In this document: positions 44,045 through 54,507 of the stretch, piece after piece
Layout of the letters: each line of letters begins with the position of its first letter
Numbering within the stretch: the stretch's first letter is position 1
Origin: Burkholderia pyrrocinia
Lineage (GTDB): Bacteria; Pseudomonadota; Gammaproteobacteria; Burkholderiales; Burkholderiaceae
Length of the DNA stretch: 64,000 bases
Assembly: GCF_018417535.1 (NCBI RefSeq)
Contig: NZ_CP070978.1
Span: 2,170,001-2,234,000 of the forward strand
Direction of reading: 5' to 3'
The notes under the pieces: model-generated
The model's database searches: none
Seen by the model: the letters and a program-made list of their open reading frames with translations, nothing else
What the model was told of the DNA's origin: nothing
Position numbers and translations under genes: made by a program

Positions 44045-46670
44045 TGATTCCTTGCAATTGGTTCTTGGCGCGTTTGACGCGCGGTTTGCCCATCAGGACG
44101 GGCTGGAACACCACGGCGCCGATCAGCGTGCAGGTCAGTGCCAGCGCGAGCAGCTTGCCCATGCTCGACGTGCCCGGGTGGTGCGACAGCCACAGGCTGC
44201 CGAATGCGGTCGCCGTCGTCGCGGCGCTGAACAGCACCGCATGCGTGAGGCTCGAATGCAGCAACCCCGTCTGCCCCGCGCGCCACGCCATCACGAAATA
44301 CACCTTGAACGCGACGCCGACGCCGAGCATCAGCGGCAGCGCGATGATGTTCGCGAAGTTGAGCGGCATGCCGAGCACGACGCACATCTCGAGCGTCACG
44401 ACGCCCGACACGAGCAGCGGAACCAGCGTGCGCAGCACGTCGCCGAAGCGGCGCAGCGTGACCCACAGCAGGATCGTGATCGACATGATCGACCACAGTG
44501 CCGCGTGCAGGAACGCGTTGATGATCGTGTCGGCCGAATGCAGGATCGAGATCGGCCCACCGGTCGTGCCCGGTTCCGCGGCCTTCACGGTCTGCGCGAA
44601 GCGGCGCAGCATCGTGTCGTCGTTCGGGTCGACGCCCTTCGGCACCTTCGGCGAGATCTGCACGAGCGCCTGGCCGTCCGGCGCGACCCAGTCGCGCACG
44701 ACTTGCGGCGGCAGCGATTCGCGCGTGATGTCCTGCGGCTGCAGCAGCGCCGCGAGCTGGTTGAGCGCGATGCGCAGCGTCTCGGAGAACGCGCGCTCGG
44801 CGCGGTCGCGCGTCGCGCTGTCGGCGGCGGCGAGCTTCGCGAGCGACGCGGACAGGTGTTGCGCGGCGGCCGCGCCCGGGCCCGGGTGATCTTCCGCCGC
44901 GTAGCCGAGCAGGTCCGACACGCGCTTGAGCGCGGCGACGCGCTGCGCGTCGGTCGCGGGCGGCGCGGCCGGCTGCGTCAGCGCGGGCAGCAGGTCGCTC
45001 GCGGCCGCGGCGATCGCCGCGCGCTTGGCCGGCTGGTCGGCGGGGATGAAGGTCGACAGGGTGGTCGTGCGGCCGACTTCGGGCAGCGCGTCGAGGCGCT
45101 TCGCGGCCGCGTCGGCGTCGGCGAGCGACGGTGCGAGCAGCGTGACGTCGTTGACGGCCGCTTCGGGCGAATCCTTCAGCGCGAGCAGCGTCGCCATCGA
45201 TTCGCTGTTCGGATCCTTCAGGTGCAGCGGGTTGAAGTCGAAGTGCAGGAACGCGAGCAGCGGCAGCGCGCCGATCACGACCACGAGCGTGCCGATCAGG
45301 ATCGGCTTGCGATGGCGATCGAGGAAATCGTCGACCGGTGCGAGCCACGGGAAGCCCGGCGTCTTCGATTCGCCCGGCGGCGCGAACAGGCGCAGCAGCG
45401 CGGGCAGCAGCGTGAGCGTGGTCAGCAGTGCGACGAACATCCCGACGCCCGCGATCAGGCCGAGCTCGGACACGCCGCGATAGGCGGTGGGGATGAACGA
45501 GAAGAAGCTCGCCGCGACGGCCGCGGTGGCCAGCGCGAGCGGCATGCCCATCGAGTGCGCGGCGCCGATCAGCGCGTGATCGATGCGCGAATCGCGGAAG
45601 CGTTCCTCGCGGTACTTCACGCCGTACTGGATCGAGAAGTCGACGCCGAGGCCGACGAACAGCACCATGAACGCGACCGAGATCATGTTCAGCGAGCCGA
45701 CCATCGCGAGGCCGAGCGCGGCGGTCACGACGAGGCCGACGAACAGCGTGACGAGCACCGAGCCGATCATCCGCTTCGAGCGCAGCGCGAGCCACAGGAT
45801 GACGAGCACGGCGAGCAGCGTGAGGGCGCCGTTGAGCGCCGCGCCGTCCTCGACCGACGCGAATTCGTCGTCGGCGAGCGGCTGTTCGCCGGTCAGGCGC
45901 ACGGCCGCGCCGTAGCGCTTTTCGAGGTCGAGCGAACGGGCAGCGTCGCGGATCACCTGGCTGGTTTCCGCGCCGGCCTTCAGTGCGCCGTAGTTGACCA
46001 CGGGCTGCACGGTGACGAACGCGCGCGCGGGCTGGCGCGCGGCGTCGCTGTCGACCAGCGCGCGCCACGAGAACGCGGCCGGCTTGCCGGCCAGCACGTC
46101 GTCGACCGTCGCGGCGCTGCGCGCGAGCAGCTTCGCCATCGCGGGCAGTTTCACCTGGCCGGTCAGGAGCGGCTGGCCGAGCGTGGTGGCCAGCGTCGTC
46201 GCGAGCCCGGTCAGGCTCGGGTTCTTCGCGAGTTCGTTGACGAGCGGGCGCGCGCTCGCGAGCTGCGACGTCGTATCGGCGACTTCCTGCGGCGACAGGA
46301 ACAGCAGCCCGTTGTGCTCGAAGAACGGCCCGCCGCCGGGCTCGGCGACCTGGCCGATGCGGCCGGCATCCGCCTGCTTCTGCAGCGCCTCGGTCAGCGC
46401 ATGCGCGGCGGCATTCGCGAATTCGGGCGCGGGCGCTTCGACGACCGCGAGGATCGTGCCGTTGCGTTGCGGGAACGCTTTGTCGACGGCCTGGCCGAGT
46501 GCGGCCCATTGCGGTTCCGCATCGACGAGCTTGCTGATGTCGGTGTTGATCTTGAAATGCTGCGCGACGTAGACACCGCTGAGGGCAGCGATGACGAGCG
46601 ACAGGACGACGACCCAGACGGGACGGCGCACCGACCACGCAACGAGTCGGACGATGAGAGATGTCACCAT
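44037..46670 (-). CDS. hpnN: Hopanoid transporter HpnN (RND/MMPL family)
   Basis: An 877-residue RND-type exporter. The N-terminal helix (about 20-40) precedes a large periplasmic loop. The first sterol-sensing/MMPL helix bundle includes [20 protein letters not shown]; a second periplasmic loop and C-terminal bundle ([20 protein letters not shown]) follow. HpnN moves hopanoids to the outer membrane. The start [12 protein letters not shown] at 46670 is preferred over a longer frame. It is followed by mlaA, linking hopanoid and phospholipid trafficking in one operon. Confidence 0.92.
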   Translation of the reverse strand: MVTSLIVRLVAWSVRRPVWVVVLSLVIAALSGVYVAQHFKINTDISKLVDAEPQWAALGQAVDKAFPQRNGTILAVVEAPAPEFANAAAHALTEALQKQADAGRIGQVAEPGGGPFFEHNGLLFLSPQEVADTTSQLASARPLVNELAKNPSLTGLATTLATTLGQPLLTGQVKLPAMAKLLARSAATVDDVLAGKPAAFSWRALVDSDAARQPARAFVTVQPVVNYGALKAGAETSQVIRDAARSLDLEKRYGAAVRLTGEQPLADDEFASVEDGAALNGALTLLAVLVILWLALRSKRMIGSVLVTLFVGLVVTAALGLAMVGSLNMISVAFMVLFVGLGVDFSIQYGVKYREERFRDSRIDHALIGAAHSMGMPLALATAAVAASFFSFIPTAYRGVSELGLIAGVGMFVALLTTLTLLPALLRLFAPPGESKTPGFPWLAPVDDFLDRHRKPILIGTLVVVIGALPLLAFLHFDFNPLHLKDPNSESMATLLALKDSPEAAVNDVTLLAPSLADADAAAKRLDALPEVGRTTTLSTFIPADQPAKRAAIAAAASDLLPALTQPAAPPATDAQRVAALKRVSDLLGYAAEDHPGPGAAAAQHLSASLAKLAAADSATRDRAERAFSETLRIALNQLAALLQPQDITRESLPPQVVRDWVAPDGQALVQISPKVPKGVDPNDDTMLRRFAQTVKAAEPGTTGGPISILHSADTIINAFLHAALWSIMSITILLWVTLRRFGDVLRTLVPLLVSGVVTLEMCVVLGMPLNFANIIALPLMLGVGVAFKVYFVMAWRAGQTGLLHSSLTHAVLFSAATTATAFGSLWLSHHPGTSSMGKLLALALTCTLIGAVVFQPVLMGKPRVKRAKNQLQGINE

Positions 46671-46999
46671 GTGGCGGTGGGGAGCGGCTGGCAAGGGCAA
46701 AGTAGCCAAGTATACCGGCGCGGCGTGGCGACGGACGTGACGTTGCGGGTTTCGGGGCGGGAAGGAGATTTGTTCGCGGCGACGGAATCGATGCCGGCGG
46801 CCGGCTGCCATGTAAGGGCATGTTTACATAATCGGCGCCGCGCTGCCTCGCCGTGCCGCCGCCCGTGCCTGTGACAAATGGAACTGAAAGGTAACAGTCG
46901 GTCACGGCGCGGCAACCGGGCGTCAGGCTCGGTATACTTTGTTGCCACACCGGCCGACGCAAAGAGCCGGCCGTTTTTTCTCATCGAGTGCGATATCGT
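46671..46999. other. Divergent promoter region hpnN / mlaC-type gene
   Basis: About 330 bases. A likely minus-10 hexamer TATACT (46933-46938) precedes a hairpin with a T-run (listed separately) before the mlaC-type gene. No gene is supported. Confidence 0.55.
46951..46979 (+). promoter_or_regulatory. Terminator-like hairpin in the mlaC/hpnM leader (possible attenuator)
   Basis: CGGCCG (46951-46956) and CGGCCG (46968-46973) pair across an 11-base loop and are followed at once by TTTTTT. The structure ends 20 bases before the start codon and after a likely promoter, so it would lie in the mRNA leader. Confidence 0.45.
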
Positions 47000-47596
47000 A
47001 TGAAACGTCATCTGTTTGCTTTCGTCGCGGCCGCCGCCGTGTCGGTTTCCGCTTTCGCGCAGAGCGCGCCGGTCGACATCGTCCGCAATGCGGTCGAAGG
47101 CACCGTCACCGCGATGAAGGCCGATCCGTCGGCACGCGGCGGCGACATGGCGAAGGTCACGCAGGTCGTCGAGCAGCGCTTCCTGCCCGCGACCAACTTC
47201 GAGCGCACGACCCGCATCGCCGTCGGCGACGCGTGGAAGCAGGCGACGCCGCAACAGCAGCAGGAGCTGTACAAGCAGTTCAGGCTGCTGATGACGCGTA
47301 CCTACGCCGCGTCGCTCGCGCAGCTCGGCAGCCAGGACGCGAAGTTCTCGTTCAAGGCCGGCGGCGCGTCGGGCGCCGACGCGCTCGTGCAGTCGACGGT
47401 GACGACGCCGGGCGACAGCCAGTCGGTCGGTTATCGTCTCGGCAAGGTCGGCAACGACTGGAAGATCTACGACATCGACATGTCGGGTGCGTGGCTGATC
47501 CAGGTCTACCAGGGCCAGTTCAAGAGCCAGCTCGCGTCGGGCGGGATCGATGGCCTGATCGCGTATCTGCAGAAGCACAATTCGCGGACGAACTGA
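47000..47596 (+). CDS. hpnM: MlaC/Ttg2D-family periplasmic lipid carrier (HpnM-type)
   Basis: A 198-residue protein with a cleavable signal peptide (MKRHLFAFVAAAAVSVSAFA, cut near residue 21) and the MlaC/Ttg2D domain (RFLPATNFERTTRIAVGDAW, QQQELYKQFRLLMTRTYA, YRLGKVGNDWKIYDIDMSG, GGIDGLIAYLQ). MlaC shuttles phospholipid across the periplasm. In hopanoid loci the same family is named HpnM. Its divergence from hpnN-mlaA favours HpnM; MlaC is the alternative. Confidence 0.87.
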   Translation: MKRHLFAFVAAAAVSVSAFAQSAPVDIVRNAVEGTVTAMKADPSARGGDMAKVTQVVEQRFLPATNFERTTRIAVGDAWKQATPQQQQELYKQFRLLMTRTYAASLAQLGSQDAKFSFKAGGASGADALVQSTVTTPGDSQSVGYRLGKVGNDWKIYDIDMSGAWLIQVYQGQFKSQLASGGIDGLIAYLQKHNSRTN

Positions 47597-47630
47597 CGGC
47601 CGCCGCGCGGCTCGCAGTCCGGATGCATGA

Positions 47631-47653
47631 AGGGCGCCACGGGCGCCCTTTTT
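47631..47653 (+). terminator. Intrinsic terminator after mlaC/hpnM
   Basis: AGGGCGCC and GGCGCCCT form an 8-base stem with a 3-base loop followed by TTTTC. Confidence 0.85.
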
Positions 47654-47680
47654 CGTTGCGGCTCGCGGCGCCGCGCTGCC

Positions 47681-48325
47681 CTACCGCCGCCGATGCTCGA
47701 CCGCGAACTTGATCAGCTCGGCCTGCCCTTCGATCTCGAGCTTGCGCTTCAAATTGAGCCGGTGCGTTTCAACCGTGCGCACCGACAGCGCCGTCTGCTG
47801 CGCGATCTGCTTGCTCGACAACCCCTCGGCCAGCGCGTCGAGGATGTCGCGTTCGCGCGGCGTCAGGCGATCGAGCGGCGACGCGGTCGCGCTCGCGTGG
47901 ATCATCCGCGCGGCGAGCCCTTCGCTGAAGAACGTCTGCCCGGCCAGCACCGCGCCGATCGCGCGGACGATCTCGCTCGCGGGCGAATCCTTCAGCAGGT
48001 AGCCGCTCGCGCCGGCACGCACGGCCTGCGTCACGTATTCGATGTTGTCGTGCATCGACAGCATCAGCACGCGAATGCCGGGAAAACGCTCGTGGAACAT
48101 GCCCGCGAGCGTGATGCCGTTCATCCCGTTCATGCCGATATCCATCAGCGCGAGATCGGGTTCGAGCGACGCGGCGAGCGCGAGCGCTTCGTCGGCGTTG
48201 TCAGCTTCGCCGACCACGGACAGGTCGGCCGCTTCGAGCCGCATCCGCAGGCCGTCGCGCACGAGCGGGTGATCGTCGACGAGCAGCAGTCGGGCGGCGG
48301 GCCGGGCGGTATCGGGGGCGCTCAT
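47681..48325 (-). CDS. NarL/FixJ-type response regulator
   Basis: A 214-residue LuxR-type regulator. The receiver (about 10-125) has LLLVDDHPLVRDGL, the phosphoacceptor in ALMDIGMNG and the lysine in YLLKDSPASE. A LuxR helix-turn-helix ends it (LTPRERDILDALAEGLSSKQ, then SVRTVETHRLNLKRKL). Two starts are possible: 48325 with AGGAGA upstream, or GTG at 48361, which overlaps the kinase stop as GTGA. It is the partner of the kinase gene just upstream. Confidence 0.88.
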   Translation of the reverse strand: MSAPDTARPAARLLLVDDHPLVRDGLRMRLEAADLSVVGEADNADEALALAASLEPDLALMDIGMNGMNGITLAGMFHERFPGIRVLMLSMHDNIEYVTQAVRAGASGYLLKDSPASEIVRAIGAVLAGQTFFSEGLAARMIHASATASPLDRLTPRERDILDALAEGLSSKQIAQQTALSVRTVETHRLNLKRKLEIEGQAELIKFAVEHRRR

Positions 48326-48357
48326 GCGTGAAAGGTCTCCTGTCATGGGGCGTGTCG

Positions 48358-49740
48358 TCACGCGGCGCTGTGCAGCGGCACGCGCGCGACGACGATCGTG
48401 TGGCCGACCTGCGACGTGATCGTCAGCATGCCGCCGAGCGCGTCGAGGCGCTCGCGCATGTTGCGCAGGCCGATGCCGTGACGCGCGTCGGCCTGCGAGC
48501 GTTCGGCGTCGAAGCCGCAGCCGTTGTCGGCGATCGTCAGCGTGACGGATTGCGCGCCGATGTCGAGCGTGACCGCTGCGCGCGTCGCCTGCGCATGATG
48601 CACGATGTTGCTGAGCGCTTCCTGCGCGATCCGGAACAGCGCGGTGTTGACGGCCTCGGGCAGCGGCCGCGTGCCGCTGTGCGCGACCTGCGTGTAGCCG
48701 ATGTCGATGCCGCTTTCGGCGCCGAGCTCGCGGACGAGCTGCTCGAGCGCGGCCGCGAGGCCGAGATCGTCGAGCATGGAAGGACGCAGCGCATGCGAGA
48801 TGCGCCGCACTTCGCGCAGCGTGTCGCCGAGGCGCCCGACGCCCGACACGAGCGCCTGCTCGGCCTCGGGCACGCGCGACGTGCCGCGTTCGAAACGCGC
48901 GAGCGCGGATTCGAGCATCAGCTTCGCGGACACCATCATCTGGCTGATCCCGTCATGCAGTTCGCGCGACAACCGCGCGCGCTCCTGCTCCTGCGACTCG
49001 ACAACGCGCTGCGCGAGCAGCTTGAGCTTCGCGTCGGCGCTGCGCGACTCGCTGACGTTCAGCACCAGCGCGCACACGGCGATCGCCGCTGCGCCCGTGA
49101 GCGCGATCGCGGTGAGCCAGCTCATCGTGCGCTCGATGTTCGCGGATGCGCGCGCGTCGATGCGCTGCAGCGCGGTGTCGACGTCGTCGAGATAGATGCC
49201 CGTGCCGACCATCCAGCCCCAGCGTTCGAGCGCGACGACGTAGCCGAGCTTCGGCGCGACACGGCCCGTCGACGGCCGCTGCCACGCATAGCGCACGTAG
49301 CCGCCGCCGCGCGACGCCGCGCCGATCAGCGTCTGGATCGTCAGCGCGCCGTTCGGGTCGCGCATCGACCAGAAGTTGTGACCGACGCGCTCGGGCTCGC
49401 GCGGGTGCATCAGCGAATTGCCGTGCAGGTCGTACACGAAGAAGTAGCCGTCGGGCCCGAAATCCATCTTCTGCAGCATCGCGAGCGCCTGCGTGCGCAG
49501 CATCGCGTCGTCGCGCGCGTTGCGGCCGCTCGCGTCGTAGAGCGGCATGATCGCGCTCGTCGCGAGCTCGACGTAGTGCTTCAGCTCGACTTCCTTGCTC
49601 GACAGGTACGCGGCCTGGATCGTCGCGTGCTGCGTGCGCGCGAGCGACGTCGCCTGCTGGCGCACGCCGAAGCCGATGCCGGCGATCGCGAGCAGGAACG
49701 GCACGATGGCCAGAAGGAAGATCTTTGCCTTGAGTCTCAT
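48358..49740 (-). CDS. NarL-type sensor histidine kinase with Cache domain
   Basis: A 460-residue membrane kinase. An N-terminal helix (about 7-27) and a second near 200-222 enclose a single Cache sensor (DFGPDGYFFVYDLHGNSLMH, GYVVALERWGWMVGTGIYLD). The HisKA_3 phosphoacceptor lies in ARLSRELHDGISQMMVSAKL, followed by an HATPase domain (DNGCGF, HGIGLRNMRERLDALGG). Cache domains of this type bind small carboxylates. First gene of a two-component operon. Confidence 0.9.
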   Translation of the reverse strand: MRLKAKIFLLAIVPFLLAIAGIGFGVRQQATSLARTQHATIQAAYLSSKEVELKHYVELATSAIMPLYDASGRNARDDAMLRTQALAMLQKMDFGPDGYFFVYDLHGNSLMHPREPERVGHNFWSMRDPNGALTIQTLIGAASRGGGYVRYAWQRPSTGRVAPKLGYVVALERWGWMVGTGIYLDDVDTALQRIDARASANIERTMSWLTAIALTGAAAIAVCALVLNVSESRSADAKLKLLAQRVVESQEQERARLSRELHDGISQMMVSAKLMLESALARFERGTSRVPEAEQALVSGVGRLGDTLREVRRISHALRPSMLDDLGLAAALEQLVRELGAESGIDIGYTQVAHSGTRPLPEAVNTALFRIAQEALSNIVHHAQATRAAVTLDIGAQSVTLTIADNGCGFDAERSQADARHGIGLRNMRERLDALGGMLTITSQVGHTIVVARVPLHSAA

Positions 49741-49890
49741 GGTGGTGCGAAGCGGCCGTGAACCGGTGCGGCCGGCGAGGCGCGGGCCGACCGGGTGCGT
49801 CGGCCGCACGGCGGCGCGGTGGCGTATCGAGCCGACATTGTCGGCGATTTTGGACGCGGCGGCCCCGCCGCCGCTCAGGTGCCCGGGCGC

Positions 49891-51477
49891 TCAGGCCCGT
49901 CGCGACTCGAAATCGTCGGGCGACGCGGCCGCCTGCACGACGATGCGGTTGCGCCCGGCTTCCTTCGCGCGATACAGCGCATCGTCGGCGAGCTTCAGCG
50001 CGGCCTGAATGTCGTCGTCCAGTGCGGGATAGCTCGTCGTCACGCCGACGCTCACCGTCAGGCGGCCGACCGTGCCGGCGTCGTGCCGGATGCCGAGATC
50101 GAGGATGCCCGTGCGGATCGTCTCTGCGATCGTCACCGCACCGTCCGTGTCGACGTCGGGCAGCACCACGACGAACTCCTCGCCGCCGTAGCGCGCCGCA
50201 TAGTCGGCCGGGCGGCGCAGGCAGCCGGCGATGCAATGGCCGACCGCGGCGAGCGCGTCGTCGCCGGCCTGGTGGCCCTGCGTGTCGTTGTAGCGCTTGA
50301 AGTAATCGACGTCGATGAACAGCAGCGACAGCGCAAGCTGCGAGCGCGCGGCGCGGCGCCATTCGCGCGCGAGCGTGACGTCGAGCATCCGGCGGTTGTC
50401 GAGGCCCGTGAGGCCGTCGGTGCGCGCAAGTGCCTGCAGTTCGGTTTCCGCGCGGTGGCGCTTGCGCAACTGCACGTCGAGCAGCAGCGACAGGCCGACG
50501 AAGCCGATCGCGAGCACGCCCATCGCGGAGCCGATCGGAATCGCGCGGTCGTACCACGCGGCGTAGGTGTCCGCTTCCGACCGCGCGACCATGATGATGA
50601 GCGGCAGGCGGCCGAGGTGCCGGAACACGTACAGGCGCCGCACGCCGTCGATCGACGCGGTGTCGGCGAAGCTGCCTTCGCTGGCGGTCATGAAATGCCG
50701 GAACGTGCTGGCGCGGCTGATGTCGCGGCCGACGATCTTCGGGTCGTACGGTTCGCGCGCGAGCATCAGGCCGCTCGTGTTGATCAGCGCGACCGAGCCG
50801 CGATCGCCGAGCGACAGGCGCGAGAACAGGTTCTGGAAATATTCGAGCCGGATCGACATTACCGCGACGCCGCCGAACGAGCCGTCGGGCCTCGTGATCC
50901 GCCGGCTGAGCGCGATGCTGGGCGAGCCGCCGCGCAGCCGCGAATGGTATGGGTTGCTGACGTACAGGCCGACGTCGGGGTGGTCGCGGTGGACGGTGAA
51001 GTACGGTTCGTTGCCGAAGTTGGCCTTGCGCGGCACGTCGCCCTTGCCGTCGACCTTGATGTCGCCTTTTGTGTCGAGCACGTAGATGCCGCCGAGGTAC
51101 TTGGCCGTCGTCGCGCGGTCGAACAGCACCTGGCGGCGCAGCGACATCGGCAGCGCGACGACCGCGGGGTCGTTCTCGCCTTCGACGACGGCCTGCAGCG
51201 ACAGCGAATAGATCTCGATGTTGCGCTCGATGTCCCACGACGCCATCAGCGCGAGGTTCTGCTGCATCGTGCGCGAGCGGTCGCGCGCGTCGATGCGGCC
51301 TTCGTACAGCAGGACCCCGCACAGGAGCAGCAGGAGCAGCGCGATCAGCAGCCCCGTATAGAAGATCAGGTGCGGCAGCAGGAACCGGCGCAGATGAGCG
51401 GCGACACGGCGCGTCAGGCCGGATTCGCTGGGCATTGCGTAGTCGGTTTCTGCCATGGTCCGAGGATCGATGGGCAT
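49891..51477 (-). CDS. Membrane diguanylate cyclase with dCache sensor
   Basis: A 528-residue protein. Transmembrane helices at about 30-52 and 310-332 enclose a double-Cache periplasmic sensor (KYLGGIYVLDTKGDIKVDGK, IALSRRITRPDGSFGGVAVM). The cytoplasmic GGDEF domain (about 350-515) has RYGGEEFVVVLPDVD, the metal Asp in FIDVDYFKRYNDTQGHQAGD, and an inhibitory RxxD (RPAD) five residues before GGEEF. Starts at 51477 or 51456 are possible; neither has a strong ribosome site. It should make c-di-GMP in response to an external ligand. Confidence 0.9.
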   Translation of the reverse strand: MPIDPRTMAETDYAMPSESGLTRRVAAHLRRFLLPHLIFYTGLLIALLLLLLCGVLLYEGRIDARDRSRTMQQNLALMASWDIERNIEIYSLSLQAVVEGENDPAVVALPMSLRRQVLFDRATTAKYLGGIYVLDTKGDIKVDGKGDVPRKANFGNEPYFTVHRDHPDVGLYVSNPYHSRLRGGSPSIALSRRITRPDGSFGGVAVMSIRLEYFQNLFSRLSLGDRGSVALINTSGLMLAREPYDPKIVGRDISRASTFRHFMTASEGSFADTASIDGVRRLYVFRHLGRLPLIIMVARSEADTYAAWYDRAIPIGSAMGVLAIGFVGLSLLLDVQLRKRHRAETELQALARTDGLTGLDNRRMLDVTLAREWRRAARSQLALSLLFIDVDYFKRYNDTQGHQAGDDALAAVGHCIAGCLRRPADYAARYGGEEFVVVLPDVDTDGAVTIAETIRTGILDLGIRHDAGTVGRLTVSVGVTTSYPALDDDIQAALKLADDALYRAKEAGRNRIVVQAAASPDDFESRRA

Positions 51478-51938
51478 CGTCGCCAGGCGGCGGGCCGATG
51501 CGATTGTTCGTATGACGTGTCGGCAGCGATCCGGTGCGCGGCCCTTCCGGCGCCTTCTTCCCGCTCGGCGGAGAAAATGGACACCGATTATCGGAAATCG
51601 CGGCCGGATTAACCAGTAAATCTTATATTCATCGGCGACATCTGCCGCGATTCGACGATCCGACGAATCGGGCGGCGCGGATTCAACGGAGTATAACGCG
51701 CGCGTTCGCGTGCGCGGAAAATGTTGCGGCCCGTTGATCCGGATCAAATTTCGGTGAAATCCCGGGCTTGCAAATATCGGGTAGATCGTTATGGCGCAAG
51801 GCTTTGCCGCATGGCGGGTGCAAGCGCGCCGCGTACGGCCGCCGATTCAGGTGGATTAACGGCCGGCGCATGCGAAACTCGAAAGTGCGCGATATGTTCC
51901 GATTATCGGTTTCAACGGCCGCGCGAACGCGAAAATGA
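51478..51938. other. Intergenic region upstream of the dCache diguanylate cyclase
   Basis: About 460 bases, less GC-rich than its neighbours, between the cyclase start and the glcB terminator. It should hold the cyclase promoter. I see no gene or clear operator. Confidence 0.5.
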
Positions 51939-51967
51939 AAACGGGCGGCCATGAAGGCCGCCCGTTT
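51939..51967 (-). terminator. Intrinsic terminator of the glc operon
   Basis: AAACGGGCGGCC and GGCCGCCCGTTT form a 12-base stem with a 5-base loop. On the minus strand it is followed by TTTTCATTTTC. It lies 40 bases after the glcB stop codon. Confidence 0.9.
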
Positions 51968-52006
51968 CGTGGGGCCGGCATGCGGGACCGGCCCGCATGC
52001 GCATGC

Positions 52007-54181
52007 TCAAGCGCCGTGCGGTTGTGCCTTGTACGCGAGCCGGAACCGGTGCAGCAGCGGCTCGGTATAGCCGCTCGGCTGCGACGTGCCCTGCAGCGCG
52101 AGCGCGCACGCAGCCTTGAACGCGGTCGACTGGTCGTAGCCGGGCGCCATCGGGCGATAGTTCGGGTCGCCGGCGTTCTGCTGGTCGACGACGCGCGCCA
52201 TCCGCTTGAACACGTCGAGCACGAACGCCTCGGTGATCACGCCGTGGCGCAGCCAGTTCGCGATGTGCTGGCTCGAAATGCGCAGCGTCGCGCGATCCTC
52301 CATCAGGCCGACGTCGTGGATGTCGGGCACCTTCGAGCAGCCGACGCCCTGTTCGACCCAGCGCACGACGTAGCCGAGGATGCCCTGCGCGTTGTTCTCG
52401 ACCTCGCTCAGGATCTCGTCTTCGCTCCATTCGGCACGTTCGACGACCGGCACGGTGAGCAGGCCTTCGAGCAGCACGTCGCGCTCGCTCGCGTACGGCG
52501 TCTTTTCGAGTTCCTGCTGGACGGCCTGCACGTCGACGAGATGGTAGTGCAGCGCGTGCAGCGTCGCGGCGGTCGGCGACGGCACCCACGCGGTGTTCGC
52601 ACCCGCGCGCGGATGCGCGATCTTCTGCTCGAGCATCGCGTGCATCAGGTCCGGCATCGCCCACATGCCCTTGCCGATCTGCGCGCGGCCGCGCAGGCCG
52701 GCCGACAGGCCCGCGAGCACGTTGTTGCGCTCGTACGACGTGATCCAGGCCGACGACTTCATGTCGCCCTTGCGGATCATCGGGCCGGCTTCCATCGCGG
52801 TGTGCATCTCGTCGCCGGTGCGGTCGAGGAAGCCGGTGTTGATGAACGCGACACGCGCGGCGGCGGCCGCGATGCACGCGGCGAGGTTCACGCTGGTGCG
52901 GCGCTCCTCGTCCATGATGCCCATCTTCAGCGTGTTGCGCGGCAGGCCGTACAGATCCTCGATGCGTGCGAACAGCGTATCGGCGAACGCGACTTCGACC
53001 GGGCCGTGCATCTTCGGCTTCACGATGTAGATCGAACCCGTGCGCGAATTGCGCTTCGCCTTCAGGTCGTGCAGCGCGCACAGCGTCGTGACGACACCGT
53101 CGAGGATACCTTCCGGAATCTCGTTGCCGTCGCGGTCGAGCACCGCGCCGTTGGTCATCAGGTGGCCGACGTTGCGCACGAACAGCAGCGAGCGGCCGTG
53201 CAGCGACAGCGTGCCGCCGTCGGGCGTCGTGTAGTCGCGGTCGGCGTTCAGGCGGCGCGTGAAGCTTTTGCCGCCCTTCGCGACTTCCTCGACCAGCGTA
53301 CCCTGCATCAGGCCGAGCCAGTTGCGGTAGAGCTGGACCTTGTCGTCGGCGTCGACCGCCGCGACCGAATCCTCGCAGTCGATGATCGTGCTGACCGCGG
53401 CTTCGAGCACGACGTCCTTCACGTTCGCGAGATCGGCACGGCCGATCGGCGTCGACGCATCGATCTGGATCTCGAGGTGCAGGCCGTTGTGCTTCAGCAG
53501 GATCGCGGACGGTGCGTCGGCCGCGCCCTGGTAGCCGACGAACTGCGCCGGCTGCGCGAGATGCACGACACCCTTGCCGGTTTCGACGGCGAGCTGGCCG
53601 TCCTGCACGCGGTAGTGCAGCGCGTCGCGGTGCGAGCCGCTCTCGAGCGGCGCCGCGTTGTCGAGCACGTTGCGCGCGTAGTCGATCACGCGCTGGCCGC
53701 GCGTCGGGTTGTAGGTCGCGGTGCGTTCGGCGCCGCCGTCTTCCGGCAGCGCGTCGGTGCCGTACAGCGCGTCGTACAGGCTGCCCCAGCGGGCGTTCGC
53801 GGCGTTCAGCGCGTAGCGCGCGTTCGACAGCGGCACGACGAGCTGCGGGCCGGCCTGCGCGGCGATCTCGCTGTCGACGTTCGCGGTGGCTGCCGCGACG
53901 TTCGACGGGACCGGCACGAGGTAGCCGATCCTTTCGAGGAATGCGCGATACGCGGCGTGGTCGCGCACGGGGCCGGGGTGCGCGCGGTGCCAGGTGTCGA
54001 GTTCCTGCTGCAGGCGGTCGCGTTCCGCGAGCAGTTCGCGGTTGCGCGGCGCCAGGTCGTGCACCAGGGCCGAGAAACCGCTCCAGAACGCGGCCTTGTC
54101 GATGCCGGTGCCCGGCAGCGCTTCGTTTTCAATGAACTGGCTCAGCGCTGGCGCGACTTGCAGTCCTGCTTGGTCGATCAT
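52007..54181 (-). CDS. glcB: Malate synthase G
   Basis: A 724-residue malate synthase of the single-chain G type, condensing glyoxylate with acetyl-CoA to malate. Full length. Characteristic parts: [60 protein letters not shown] and [20 protein letters not shown]. The start at 54181 has AGGATAACG just upstream. It is the last gene after glcDEFG and uses the glyoxylate those genes produce. The 291-bp palindromic element lies directly upstream and separates it from glcG. Confidence 0.95.
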   Translation of the reverse strand: MIDQAGLQVAPALSQFIENEALPGTGIDKAAFWSGFSALVHDLAPRNRELLAERDRLQQELDTWHRAHPGPVRDHAAYRAFLERIGYLVPVPSNVAAATANVDSEIAAQAGPQLVVPLSNARYALNAANARWGSLYDALYGTDALPEDGGAERTATYNPTRGQRVIDYARNVLDNAAPLESGSHRDALHYRVQDGQLAVETGKGVVHLAQPAQFVGYQGAADAPSAILLKHNGLHLEIQIDASTPIGRADLANVKDVVLEAAVSTIIDCEDSVAAVDADDKVQLYRNWLGLMQGTLVEEVAKGGKSFTRRLNADRDYTTPDGGTLSLHGRSLLFVRNVGHLMTNGAVLDRDGNEIPEGILDGVVTTLCALHDLKAKRNSRTGSIYIVKPKMHGPVEVAFADTLFARIEDLYGLPRNTLKMGIMDEERRTSVNLAACIAAAAARVAFINTGFLDRTGDEMHTAMEAGPMIRKGDMKSSAWITSYERNNVLAGLSAGLRGRAQIGKGMWAMPDLMHAMLEQKIAHPRAGANTAWVPSPTAATLHALHYHLVDVQAVQQELEKTPYASERDVLLEGLLTVPVVERAEWSEDEILSEVENNAQGILGYVVRWVEQGVGCSKVPDIHDVGLMEDRATLRISSQHIANWLRHGVITEAFVLDVFKRMARVVDQQNAGDPNYRPMAPGYDQSTAFKAACALALQGTSQPSGYTEPLLHRFRLAYKAQPHGA

Positions 54182-54216
54182 CGTTATCCTCCCGGGGAAA
54201 AATACGCGCGCGGCTA

Positions 54217-54507
54217 GAGGGCCTGTTCACGCTAATAACGGGCTTGCGAACGAGCCTTGCCGGCCGTAGTGCAAGGAGCAAGGAGCGCCGTTTGGCCGAG
54301 CCAAACAAGCGACGCGCGACGCCGCAATGCGGCCGGCAAGGCTCGTTCCCCTGATCGGAAAAAATCATTTGTGGGGCTGGCCACCAGAAGGGCCGATCGC
54401 TGCGTCATGCTCCTTGCGAATACGTCGAGTATTCGCTTCGTCGCAATCCTTGCGCTCGGCCCTTCTGGTGGCCAGCGCAAGCCCGTTATTAGCGTGAACA
54501 GGCCCTC
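54217..54507. repeat. Nested palindromic element between glcG and glcB
   Basis: The 31-base outer arms 54217-54247 and 54477-54507 are perfect inverted repeats (GAGGGCCTGTTCACGC begins the left arm). Inside lie two further hairpins. The first has arms 54249-54266 and 54330-54347 (18 bases, perfect) with a GTTTGGC/GCCAAAC stem at 54290-54306. The second has arms 54376-54396 and 54456-54476 (21 bases, perfect) with a GCGAATAC/GTATTCGC stem at 54416-54436. The whole folds as a three-way, cloverleaf-like structure. The right end touches the glcG stop codon, and the left end is 35 bases before the glcB start. Confidence 0.9.

Noticed and set aside
43896..46874. 992-codon plus-strand frame and a 973-codon second minus-strand frame over hpnN
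   Set aside because: Both are composed of Arg/Ala/Asp-rich shadow sequence produced by high GC; the RND transporter frame is clearly the real one.
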